A DNA stretch of 64,000 nt from Flavobacteriales bacterium (GTDB lineage Bacteria; Bacteroidota; Bacteroidia; Flavobacteriales_F; PHOS-HE28): the NCBI GenBank assembly GCA_016710685.1, contig JADJVC010000002.1, positions 558,001-622,000 of the forward strand. The letters run 5' to 3'. Of this stretch, positions 48,540 to 57,661 are shown piece by piece (positions within the stretch are counted from its first letter, which is position 1; each line of letters opens with the position of its first letter). The position numbers were made by a program, and so were the translations under genes. A model generated the notes under the pieces. That model was not told where the DNA came from. It made no database searches and worked only from the letters and a program-made list of their open reading frames with translations.

Positions 48540-48600
48540 GTCAATCCTGTAGTCCGACACGTATCGGACCTGTAATCCTGTCAAAGAATCAAGTCAATCC
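48540..48600. repeat. TCCTGT-type repeat with embedded GTCCGA-TCGGAC hairpin
   Basis: CAATCCTGTA-GTCCGA-cacgta-TCGGAC-CTGTAATCCTGTC followed by an A-rich tail, in the hicB-aroC divergent gap. Same family as 19661-19712 and 42950-43366 but with a different hairpin inserted. It lies directly upstream of aroC. Confidence 0.65.
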
Positions 48601-48630
48601 AATCTCCCTTTCCACCGATACCTTCGCCGC

Positions 48631-49710
48631 ATGTCGGGCAGCACCTTCGGGAAAATCTTCCAGCTCACCACCTTCGGCGAAAGCCACGGCGCTGCCATCG
48701 GCGGTGTAGTGGACGGTTGCCCAGCTGGGCTGAAGCTGGACATGGCGGCAGTGCAGCAGGAATTGGACCGCCGCCGCCCCGGTAGCACGCCATTGGGCAC
48801 TTCACGCAAGGAAGCCGACACCGTGGAATTCCTCAGCGGTATTTTGGACGGCACAACATTGGGCACGCCCATCGGTTTCATCATCCGCAACAGCGACGCG
48901 AAAAGCAGCGATTACGACCACCTAAAGCACGCATATCGACCCGGCCACGCGGACCTTACGTGGGAGCAGAAATTCGGCATCCGCGACCACCGCGGCGGTG
49001 GGCGGGCCAGTGCGCGCGAAACGGCGGTGCGGGTTGCAGCGGGCGGAATAGCCCGGCAACTGTTGGCAGCGGCAGGTGTGCGCGTTCAGGCATACGTGAG
49101 CCAAGTAGGGGCGGAGCGCTTGATCATTTCGCCGGAAGAACTCGTGTTGGAAAACACCTTCAGCAACGATGTGCGCTGTCCGGATGCCCCAACGGCAGAT
49201 CGCATGCAAGCCTTGATCGAGCAGGTGCGCAGCGAAGGCGACACGCTCGGCGGCCGCATTTCCTGCGTCATCAACGGCGTTCCAGCGGGCTTGGGCGAGC
49301 CGGTGTTCGATAAGCTGCACGCCGACCTTGGCAAAGCCATGTTCAGCATCAACGCGGTGAAAGGCGTTCAATTCGGTAGCGGTTTCGAAGCCATTGCCTT
49401 GCGCGGTTCGCAGCACAACGATGCCTACGTAAAAAAGGGAGAACACATCGGTACGGCCACCAACCGCAGTGGCGGCGTGCAAGGCGGCATCAGCAACGGC
49501 GAGGACATTTTGTTCGATATCGCCTTCAAGGCGGTAAGCACCTTGATGCGCGACCAATCCAGCGTAGACCGCACAGGCAATGCGGTTACCTTGGAAGGAA
49601 AAGGCAGGCACGATCCGTGCGTAGTGCCGCGCGCAGTACCCATCGTAGAGGCCATGGCCTGTTTGGTGCTGGCGGACCACTGGCTGCGGCAAAGAACTGC
49701 ACAGCTTTGA
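48631..49710 (+). CDS. aroC: Chorismate synthase
   Basis: 359 residues, normal length. Signatures GESHGAAIGGVVDGCP (~16-31), RPGHADLTWEQKFGIRDHRGGGRASARET (~107-135; FMN contact region) and RSGGVQGGISNG (~280-291). Converts EPSP to chorismate with reduced FMN; last common step of aromatic amino acid synthesis. No other aro gene nearby. Confidence 0.96.
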   Translation: MSGSTFGKIFQLTTFGESHGAAIGGVVDGCPAGLKLDMAAVQQELDRRRPGSTPLGTSRKEADTVEFLSGILDGTTLGTPIGFIIRNSDAKSSDYDHLKHAYRPGHADLTWEQKFGIRDHRGGGRASARETAVRVAAGGIARQLLAAAGVRVQAYVSQVGAERLIISPEELVLENTFSNDVRCPDAPTADRMQALIEQVRSEGDTLGGRISCVINGVPAGLGEPVFDKLHADLGKAMFSINAVKGVQFGSGFEAIALRGSQHNDAYVKKGEHIGTATNRSGGVQGGISNGEDILFDIAFKAVSTLMRDQSSVDRTGNAVTLEGKGRHDPCVVPRAVPIVEAMACLVLADHWLRQRTAQL

Positions 49711-49859
49711 AGAAGGAGTACCACGCAGGACACGAAAAAATTGGCAGGGCCGCACAATAAAGTGACATCCGATCTTCGCTCCTCCGGTCGCGTCAACGAA
49801 TTGTCTGATCGTCTGATTTTCTGATCGTCTGATCAAACGCTCCTTCTACCTTGCGCGCC
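49711..49859. repeat. Intergenic repeat with 16-bp tandem CTGATCGTCTGAT units
   Basis: TACCACGCAGGACACGAAAA at 49718-49737 resembles the repeat at 54236-54267. A tandem pair TCTGATCGTCTGAT + TT + CTGATCGTCTGATC runs from 49804 to 49834, ending 25 bases before the symporter ATG. No credible gene in the 149-base gap. Confidence 0.6.
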
Positions 49860-51290
49860 ATGAAACTCCCACTGCACGTCCGCATTCTCATTGGCATGGG
49901 CGCGGGCGTGGCGTGGGCGCTGCTTAGTAGCTACATGGGCTGGAGCCGGTTCAACTTGGACTGGATCGATCCGTTCGGCAAGATCTTCATCAACCTGCTG
50001 AAATTGACCGCGGTGCCGTTGGTGCTGTTCAGCATCATTACCGGCGTGGCCGGCATGGGGGAAGTGCGGCGGCTTGGCAAGCTGGGTGTTCGCACGTTGT
50101 TGCTGTACTTGGTTACCACCATCATCGCGGTTTCGCTGGGTCTGGTGCTGGTGAATACGATCAAGCCCGGCACCTGGGGAAGTGACAAGGACCGCCTTGC
50201 CAACCGGGTGGATTATGAGCTTTGGGTGCAAGCCACCGCAGGCGTTGAAAAGCCACTGGACGGTGTTTGCGTAAGCTGCGAACCCGCCAACCGCGCCCTG
50301 CGCGACTCGTTGGCGGAAGTGCGCGGCACCATGGTGCCGAACGATTGGGCCAAAGCGGGCGAAAACCTGGGCCAGCGCAAAGGGGAAGCCGGTCCGTTGC
50401 AATTTTTGGTGGACATTGTGCCGGGCAACATTTTCAGCGCGTTGGCGGAAATGCAGATGCTGCAGGTCATCTTCTTCGCCATTCTTTTCGGCGTGATGCT
50501 GTTGCTGGTAAAGCCTGAGCATGGCGGCCCGGTGAACGCCTTCATGAACGGCTGCAACGAAGTGTTCATGAAACTCGTGGACGTGATCATGATGGCGGCG
50601 CCGTTCTTCGTTTTTGCATTGATGACCGGCGTTGTGGCGCGCATGGCGGGCGACAATCCGGCGTCGGTGCTGGAGTTGTTCAAGAGCTTGGCGGGCTATG
50701 CCATCACGGTGGTTTTGGGCTTGCTCATCATCCTCTTCGTGATCTACCCGGTGCTGATGAGCCTGTTGATGCGGCGCAACGTGTACAGGCACTTCCTGCG
50801 CGCCATGAGCCCAGCGCAGCTGTTGGCGTTCAGCACCAGCAGCAGCGCGGCCACCTTGCCGGCCACCATCCGCTGCGTGGAAGAGAACATCGGCGTAAGC
50901 AAGGCCACGGCCAGCTTCGTGCTGCCGGTCGGCGCCACGGTGAACATGGACGGCACCAGCCTGTTGCAGGCCGTGGCCGTGGTGTTCCTCGCCCAATTGC
51001 ACATGGTGGACCTCAGCTTCGCGCAGCAGCTCACCATCGTGCTCACGGCCACGTTGGCCAGCATCGGAGCGGCGGCCATTCCCAGCGCGGGGTTGATGCT
51101 AATGGTGGTGGTTTTGGCATCCTTGGGCTTGGACCCCGCGTGGGTAGCCATAATTTTCACCATAGATCGTCCGTTAGACATGCTCCGTACGGTTGTGAAC
51201 GTTACCGGTGATGCGGCGGTCTGCTCCGTAGTGGCACATTCGCAAGGCGAAAAACTGTTCCAAAACGCGGAAAAGCTCCGCGCTGCATGA
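49860..51290 (+). CDS. Dicarboxylate/amino acid:cation symporter (DAACS family)
   Basis: 476 residues from ATG at 49860. About eight membrane helices and two re-entrant hairpins. The first carries the serine-rich motif STSSSAATLPAT; a transport-domain helix carries VGATVNMDGTSLLQ. An extra hydrophilic stretch of about 90 residues (~105-195, with CVSCEPANRALRDSLAE) forms a long external loop between TM3 and TM4; in other DAACS members this loop is shorter. Imports C4-dicarboxylates, glutamate or aspartate with Na+ or H+; which one cannot be read off. Confidence 0.9.
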   Translation: MKLPLHVRILIGMGAGVAWALLSSYMGWSRFNLDWIDPFGKIFINLLKLTAVPLVLFSIITGVAGMGEVRRLGKLGVRTLLLYLVTTIIAVSLGLVLVNTIKPGTWGSDKDRLANRVDYELWVQATAGVEKPLDGVCVSCEPANRALRDSLAEVRGTMVPNDWAKAGENLGQRKGEAGPLQFLVDIVPGNIFSALAEMQMLQVIFFAILFGVMLLLVKPEHGGPVNAFMNGCNEVFMKLVDVIMMAAPFFVFALMTGVVARMAGDNPASVLELFKSLAGYAITVVLGLLIILFVIYPVLMSLLMRRNVYRHFLRAMSPAQLLAFSTSSSAATLPATIRCVEENIGVSKATASFVLPVGATVNMDGTSLLQAVAVVFLAQLHMVDLSFAQQLTIVLTATLASIGAAAIPSAGLMLMVVVLASLGLDPAWVAIIFTIDRPLDMLRTVVNVTGDAAVCSVVAHSQGEKLFQNAEKLRAA

Positions 51291-51377
51291 TCTTTGCGGT
51301 ACCGGCGGAATAAGTGCATGGTATTTGCAAAGCGTTCCTTCCGGTAGGAACGAACAGCTGAAAACAGAGGAAATTGA

Positions 51378-54220
51378 ATGGGAACTTGGATCAAGCGCAT
51401 TGTGCTCACTGTCGTGATATTGCTGGTGCTCGTCCTTGTGGCGGCCATTGCCATACCGTACATCTACCGCGACAAGATCGAGGCAATGGTGAAACAGGAT
51501 GTCAATGAAAGCCTCAACGCCACGGTGGAATGGGGCGATTGGGACCTCAGCATCATCCGCAGCTTCCCGAACGTCAATGTTTCCGTGGAAAATGTGCGCA
51601 TCTGCAACAACGCGCCCTTTGAAGGCATCTGCTTAGCGGACATCGGTGAACTGCGCGCCACAATTGGCCTGTTCAGCCTGTTCAGCGAGAAAGCACAGAT
51701 CCAGAACGTGGCCCTGGTACGCCCGGTGATCCACATCAAGGTACTGAAAGACGGTCGGGCCAACTGGGACATCGCCAAGGCGGACAGCACCACTGCCGAG
51801 CTGGCCAGTGACACGGCGGTTACGCGCTTCGACATCGCGCTAAAGAAATACAGCATCACCAAAGGCCGTTTCATTTACGACGACGAAACCCTGCCCATGC
51901 TGATGGACTTGGCCGGCCTGGAACATGAAGGCAGCGGCGATTTCACGCAGGACGACTTCACCCTGAAGACCAAGACCATGGCGGACAGCGTGAACGTGGT
52001 GTACGACGGCGTGAAATACCTGCGCAATGCCAAGGCCGACATCACGGCCGACATCGGGATGAACCTTCCCGGCATGAAATTCACCTTCCAGGAAAACGAC
52101 ATCAAGGTGAACAACCTGGAGCTTGGCATGGAAGGCTGGCTCGCCATGCCCGCGGACGATATCGACATGGACCTGAAGTGGAACATGAAGAAAAATGACA
52201 TCGGCGCGCTGTTGTCATTAGTGCCTGCGGAATTCGCCACGGACTTGAAGGGCGTGGACATGAGCGGCAAGGCCACCTTCAATGGCTACGTAAAAGGTGT
52301 GTACAACGAAAAGACGATGCCCGGATTCGGCGTTAACATCAACGTGGACAAAGGGCGCTTTAAGTACCCGGACCTGCCCGCGAGCGTGGAGAACATCTAC
52401 GTGGACTGCAACATTCAAAGTCCGCAGGGCAATGACATGGACGGCATGGTGGTGGACTTAAAGCGCTTCGCGATGAACATGGCCGGCAATCCGGTTGAAG
52501 CGCGTATGCACCTCACTACGCCCATTAGCGATCCCAATGTGGACGCTGCCTTGAAAGCTGACCTGGATTTGGAGAGCGTGAAAAAAGTAGTGCCACTTCC
52601 CAAAGGTGACGAGCTGGCGGGCAAGATCAAAGCCGACGTAAAAATGGCGGGGCGCATGAGCGACGTTGAGGCCCAGCGCTACGAGAAATTCACCGCTGAA
52701 GGCCAAATGGCGTTGAGCGGCATGCAGTACAAAAGCGACTCCTTGCCCTATGGCGTGGGCATCAACACGCTGGTGCTGGATTTCAGTCCGAAATTCTTGG
52801 CCGTTCCGAGCTTCGTCGGCAATTTGGGCAAAACGGACATCAATGCCAACGGTCGCGTGGACAACTACCTGCAATGGTGGCTGAAGGACAGCACGCTGGC
52901 GGGCACCTTCAACGTACAGAGCAAGGTGTTTGACCTGAACGAATTGATGGGGCCCCCAGCACCGGAACGCCTTCAACAGAAACTGCGCCAGATACAGCCG
53001 CCATGCAGTTAATTGAAGTGCCGAAGAATTTGGACCTCACGCTGAACGCCGCAGTAGGCCAAGTGCTTTACGACAAAATGGTGCTCACCGATGCCAAGGG
53101 CGGGCTGCGTGTGCATAATCAACAGGTGGACTTGCGCGGCCTCGCTTTCGGGCTGTTCGCAGGTCAAGTAAAAATGGACGGCACGTACAATACCGCAGAC
53201 AAAGCACATCCGAAATTCGATCTGGATTTTGACGTAAAAAATTTGGACATTAAGCAAGTTGTGGATAACGTGGAGACCGTCGCGAAAATGGCACCCATTG
53301 CGAAGAATTGCCGGGGTAAGTTCAGCACATCCTTGGGCATGCAGGGGGAATTGGACCAAGCCATGTCGCCGCTGATGAACACGCTGGTAGGGCAGGGCAC
53401 GCTGAGCACTAACAACGTCACCATCGAAGGGTTCAAGCCATTGGTGGAGATCAGCAACGTGTTGAAAATGCCGCGGTTGGCTAAGGTGGACGTTCAAAAC
53501 ATCGACTTCAGCTACGAATTCAAAGACGGCAAAATGATCACCAAGCCGTTCGATGTGAAGATCGACAAGTTGCAAGCCAACGTGGGTGGCACAACTGCTT
53601 TCGCGGACCAGGCCATCGACTACACAATGAAGGCCAAAGTGCCCACGGACATGTTCGGCGCGGATGCGGGTCAGTTGGTAAGTGGCTTGCTTGGCCAATT
53701 GAACAAAAGCTTGGGCACGGAGGCCAAATTGCCCAGTGAATTGGATCTGACGGCGAAGATCACAGGCACCATCGATAAGCCGGTGGTGAAGCCGGTATTC
53801 GGTAGCGGCGGAACCGACCTGAAGGAAACGATCAAGGAAGAGATCAAGCAGGAATTGAACGACCAGATCGACAAAGTGAAAACGGACGTCATCGCCCAAG
53901 CACGCGAACAAGCCGCACGTTTAGTGGCGGAAGCGCAGAAGCAGGCCGACGACATCAAGGCAAAAGCACGCAGCGAAGCGGCGAATCTGAAATCGCAGGG
54001 ATATGCCGAAGCTGACAAGCTTGTAGCCCAGGCAAAAGATCCGTTCAGCAAGGCTGCGGCAAAATTGGCGGCTGACAAAGCCAAAAAACTGGCTGACCAA
54101 AAAGAGCAGCAGTTCGTCGGCGACGCCGACAAACGTGCTGACGGCATAGTGGACGCGGCACGCAAGCAAGGTGACAGCCTCATTGAAAAAGCGGAAAGCA
54201 CCGATACGAAGGTGAAGTGA
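51378..54220 (+). pseudogene. AsmA-like protein with coiled C-terminus, frameshifted
   Basis: ATG at 51378; N-terminal membrane helix (IVLTVVILLVLVLVAAIAIPYIY), AsmA-type N-terminal domain (VKQDVNESLNATVEWGDWDLSIIRSFPNVNVSVENV) and a long beta-rich body. The frame breaks at 52949-52957 in GGGGCCCCC (one base missing); the new frame gives a Thr/Pro linker STGTPSTETAPDTAA and then IEVPKNLDLTLNAA..., the second half of the protein. The C-terminal ~140 residues are a Lys/Ala/Glu-rich helix (IKEEIKQELNDQIDKVKTDVIAQ) repeating in 11-mers. Corrected length about 947 residues. Probably an inner-membrane protein affecting outer-membrane assembly; homopolymer error likely. Confidence 0.8.
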
Positions 54221-54235
54221 AAGGGATGAAGGAGG

Positions 54236-54267
54236 GTACCACGAAGGACGCTAAGGGCACGAAGGAT
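54236..54267. repeat. TACCACGAAGGACGC-type repeat upstream of the OmpA-family gene
   Basis: TACCACGAAGGACGCTAAGG followed by GCACGAAGGA. A variant occurs at 49718-49737. If translated in the upstream frame it gives GTTKDAKGTKD; this is not a real N-terminus and is why I use the later ATG at 54313. Confidence 0.6.
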
Positions 54268-54312
54268 TTGATGCCGCAGGGCTTGCATAAACGCAGAATT
54301 GGCCGAATCCCG

Positions 54313-56370
54313 ATGGCGAAGATTTTTGCCTTACTGGTTGGTTTGCTCTGCATATCCTCCATCGCGTTTGCGCAGGAAGAGAACGAAGGCGGCCCTTGCG
54401 TCCGACCAACGGACAAGAAACTGGTAAAGCAGCTCGATGATGCGTCAGCCACCAACAATCCAACGGACAAGCACCGTAAGTTGAAAGAGCTTTTGGACGG
54501 CAATCCGGAATGCATGGAGTGTTTGTACCGCACGGGCGAAAGCGCCTTTCAGCGTGCGCGGGCAGGGGCGGGCAGCTATACGGCTGGGCTCAAGTACCTG
54601 GAGGAGGTGAAGGGAAAATGTCCGGATTACCACAGTGGTCTTTACTACGCTTTGGGGCAGATGTACTACGCGCAGGATAAATTCCCGGAGGCTGCCGAAG
54701 CCTTCCAGAAGTTTCTGCACTTCCCCACGGACGATCCGGAAAAGATCGACAAGGACATCGACAAGAAAACAGCGGAAGTAGAACTGTTGTTGCCGGAGCT
54801 TTCGTTTTACACGGAATTCTACAAGGACCAACGGCCATTCAATCCCCGACCGGTGCCTGGAGTGGATACGCCCGCGGACGAATACCTGCCCATGCTCAGC
54901 CCGGACAACGAGCTGTTGTTCTTCACCCGTGTAAGCAAGCACCAAGCTATGGGCGACCGCATCGCGCAGGATGTGGAAGAACTCACCGAATCGCGACGAA
55001 GCGCTGGCAGCGGCGCATATGACGGGGGCAAGGCGTTACCGCCGCCCTTCAACACCGGCGACAGCTACGGCGGGGTAACTGTAAGTCTGAACAATAAGGA
55101 GCTTTTTGTAACGGTGTGCAAGCCGGTAACTGCGGACTTCAAGAACTGCGACATCTACCGCACGCACTACGAAACACACATGGATTTCGGCAGCGGAAAG
55201 CAAGTATTCGAGTGGGGGGCGCTAACCCAACTCGGGCCTGAAATAAATACGGAAGATGGTTGGGAAAGTCAGCCCTCACTTAGCGCCGACGGGCGCACAT
55301 TGTACTTCGCATCGCTCCGCAGAGGCAGCCAAGGCACTGACATTTACTCCAGCAAGCGCGACGCGAAAGGCACCTGGTCGCCTGCTGAAGCCTTGCCCGC
55401 GCCCATCACCACGGACGGGGATGAAAAAGCACCGTTCATGCACAGCGACAGTCGTACGTTGTACTTCGCGGCGCGGCCTCCTGTGGATGAGAACGGCAAG
55501 GAAGACATCGCAAGCGGCCATCGCGGCATCGGCGGATACGACATCTTTTTCAGCAAGCTGAACGACGATGGCAGCTGGAGCCAGCCCAAAAACCTTGGCA
55601 ACCCCATCAACACCCCGCAAGACGACCACGGGCTGGTAGTGAGCGCGGACGGCCACACCGCCTATTTCGCCAGCAGCCGCTTCAAAGGTCCGGGCGGCTT
55701 GGACATTTACGGTTTCGATCTGCCCAAGGAAGCACGACCCGAGGACATCATAATCGTGCAAGGCGATGTGCGCGACGAGCAGGGGCATGTGGTAAGGGAT
55801 GCCACCGTATCCATTACCTACATGGACACGCGCAAAACCGAGGTGCTAAAAGTGGACAGCTTGGACGGGCATTATGCTGCGGTCGTGAACCTTAAAGCTG
55901 GCAGTGATGTAATTGTAACGGTGAAGAAACCCGACCACGTTTTCGACAGCCGCTCCTTCAGCATTGAAGACACCGCGCGCGGCGGCGTAGCGCGTGTGGA
56001 CATGAAGTTGGAGAAGATCGAAGTGGGCAAAAGCTACCGCGTGAACGACCTGAAATACGCCACTAACAGCGCGGAGATCACGCAGTCCAGCAAGTACATT
56101 CTGGACCAGCTCATCGTGTTCTTAAAAGAAAATCCTTCAGTGAAGATCGAAGTTCAGGGTCATACGGACAACGTCGGCGATCTGGAAAGCAACATGGCGC
56201 TCAGCAAGCAACGGGCCTACAGTGTAGTTGACTACTTGCAGGAACACGGCGTGAAAACGGCGCGGCTAACGGCACAAGGCTTCGGCCCAACGAAGCCATT
56301 GGCGAGTAACGACACCGAGGCTGGCAAAGCGGAGAACCGGCGCACTGCTTTTGTGATAACGGGCAGGTAG
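54313..56370 (+). CDS. OmpA family protein with TPR and PD40 beta-propeller
   Basis: 685 residues from ATG at 54313 (MAKIFALLVGLLCISSIAFAQ signal peptide). Helical TPR-like part (~50-170), PD40/WD40-like blades (~190-460; DGWESQPSLSADGRTLYFAS, YDIFFSKLNDDGSWSQP), a carboxypeptidase-regulatory-like Ig domain (~480-560) and a C-terminal OmpA peptidoglycan-binding domain (~580-685; VNDLKYATNSAEI, VQGHTDNVGDLESNMALSKQRAYSV). Outer-membrane associated, tethering the membrane to peptidoglycan. Known family similar to PorE/gliding-type OmpA proteins in Bacteroidota. Follows the AsmA-like gene by 92 bases, same strand. Confidence 0.9.
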   Translation: MAKIFALLVGLLCISSIAFAQEENEGGPCVRPTDKKLVKQLDDASATNNPTDKHRKLKELLDGNPECMECLYRTGESAFQRARAGAGSYTAGLKYLEEVKGKCPDYHSGLYYALGQMYYAQDKFPEAAEAFQKFLHFPTDDPEKIDKDIDKKTAEVELLLPELSFYTEFYKDQRPFNPRPVPGVDTPADEYLPMLSPDNELLFFTRVSKHQAMGDRIAQDVEELTESRRSAGSGAYDGGKALPPPFNTGDSYGGVTVSLNNKELFVTVCKPVTADFKNCDIYRTHYETHMDFGSGKQVFEWGALTQLGPEINTEDGWESQPSLSADGRTLYFASLRRGSQGTDIYSSKRDAKGTWSPAEALPAPITTDGDEKAPFMHSDSRTLYFAARPPVDENGKEDIASGHRGIGGYDIFFSKLNDDGSWSQPKNLGNPINTPQDDHGLVVSADGHTAYFASSRFKGPGGLDIYGFDLPKEARPEDIIIVQGDVRDEQGHVVRDATVSITYMDTRKTEVLKVDSLDGHYAAVVNLKAGSDVIVTVKKPDHVFDSRSFSIEDTARGGVARVDMKLEKIEVGKSYRVNDLKYATNSAEITQSSKYILDQLIVFLKENPSVKIEVQGHTDNVGDLESNMALSKQRAYSVVDYLQEHGVKTARLTAQGFGPTKPLASNDTEAGKAENRRTAFVITGR

Positions 56371-56378
56371 GTGGGTAT

Positions 56379-56426
56379 GGGCGATGCATGCATCGCCCGT
56401 ACCACCACCAGCGATGCATGCATCGC
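56379..56426. repeat. Two copies of a GCGATGCATGCATCGC palindrome
   Basis: 56379-56398 is a perfect 20-bp palindrome (GGGCGATGCATGCATCGCCC); 16 bases of it repeat at 56411-56426. They lie between the OmpA-family stop and the RlmI-like start, separated by 12 bases. REP-like palindromic element. Confidence 0.7.
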
Positions 56427-56474
56427 CCCTACCGCCCCGCACCACCAGCGTACCTTCGCGCCCCACCGATCAAA

Positions 56475-57647
56475 ATGCGCGACAGACTCTACATCGACGA
56501 CACCCGGCAGCGCATCCGTTCGGGGCACCCTTGGGTGTATGACAACCAAGTGCTGCGCTTTGAAGGAAGGCCACAGCCCGGCGGCATCGTTCAGGTATTC
56601 GATGTGAAAAAAGGCCCGCTCGGTCAAGGCTACTTCAATCCGAAGAGCAAGATCCGCGTGCGGATGCTCACCAAAGATCTCGATGAGCCGATCGATGGTG
56701 CGTTCTTCCGGCGCAAGATCCAGGCCGCTTGGGATTACCGCGTGCGCATGGGCCAGCCCGAAAGTTGCCGCGTAGTTTTCGGTGAAGCCGATGGTTTGCC
56801 TGCGCTGGTGGTCGACAAATTCAATGATGTGCTGGTGCTGCAAACGCTGGCGTTGGGCATGGACCGCTTCAAAGCCGAGATCGTGCAAGCCCTACGCGAT
56901 GTTTTGCGACCGCGCGGCATTTACGAGCGCAACGACGTGCCCGTGCGGCTTAAGGAAGGCTTGGAGCAGGTCACTGGGCCGATCGGCGATCCCTTCGACA
57001 CGCAGCTCACCATCACGGAGAACGGATTGAAATTCCATGTGGACCTGGCGGAAGGGCAGAAGACCGGCCACTTTTTGGATCAACGATTGAACCACGCTGC
57101 GCTGGAGCACATATCGAAAGACGTGCGCGTGTTGGACTGCTTCACACATACGGGCGGCTTTGCGCTGCACGCTGCGAAATACGGGGCTAAAGAAGTATTG
57201 GGGTTGGACATCAGCGAGGAGGCCGTCGCGTTGGCGCGCAGCAATGCGACATTGAACGAAATGGGGGAGACCTGCACGTTCAAGGCGGCCAACGTGTTTG
57301 ATTTTTTGGCCGGCCCGGTGAAGGACAGCGGCGTTTGGGACGTGATCGTGCTGGACCCACCTGCTTTTGCAAAGAGTCGCTCCGCGTTGGACAATGCGGT
57401 GCGCGGCTACAAAGAGATCAACTTGCGCGCCATGAAAGCTTTGCCGCCGGGCGGTTTTTTAGTGACCTGTTCCTGCTCGCAGCACATGCAGCCGGAATTG
57501 TTCCGCAAGACCGTAGCCGATGCCGCACGCGATGCGCACCGCGAGTTGCGTGAAGTGTACGCAGGCAGCCAGCCGCCGGACCACCCGGTGCATTGGGCCA
57601 TTCCCGAAACGCACTACTTGAAGTGCTTGGTGCTGCAGGTGTTGTGA
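56475..57647 (+). CDS. RlmI-like class I SAM-dependent rRNA methyltransferase
   Basis: 390 residues from ATG at 56475 (MRDRLYIDDTRQRIRSGHPWVYDNQV). N-terminal PUA domain (~1-75), central EEHEE-like domain (~80-175) and Rossmann methyltransferase with motif I VLDCFTHTGGFALHAA (~215-230), GLDISEEAV and catalytic motif LDPPAFAKS, then CSCSQHM. This is the cytosine-5 23S rRNA methyltransferase (RlmI/RlmK-like) family. No neighbours suggest another substrate. Confidence 0.9.
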   Translation: MRDRLYIDDTRQRIRSGHPWVYDNQVLRFEGRPQPGGIVQVFDVKKGPLGQGYFNPKSKIRVRMLTKDLDEPIDGAFFRRKIQAAWDYRVRMGQPESCRVVFGEADGLPALVVDKFNDVLVLQTLALGMDRFKAEIVQALRDVLRPRGIYERNDVPVRLKEGLEQVTGPIGDPFDTQLTITENGLKFHVDLAEGQKTGHFLDQRLNHAALEHISKDVRVLDCFTHTGGFALHAAKYGAKEVLGLDISEEAVALARSNATLNEMGETCTFKAANVFDFLAGPVKDSGVWDVIVLDPPAFAKSRSALDNAVRGYKEINLRAMKALPPGGFLVTCSCSQHMQPELFRKTVADAARDAHRELREVYAGSQPPDHPVHWAIPETHYLKCLVLQVL

Positions 57648-57661
57648 TCAAAGGCAGTCGT

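Noticed and set aside
18095..52960. Programmed -1 frameshifting for the broken genes
   Set aside because: No X-XXY-YYZ slippery heptamer in frame at any site, and the indels go both ways (+1 and -1); simple indels explain them better.
51378..54220. Two separate genes for the AsmA-like protein
   Set aside because: The first ends in unnatural LQQKLRQIQPPCS and the second begins with no signal peptide or start context; both parts together match one AsmA-like protein joined by a Thr/Pro linker.
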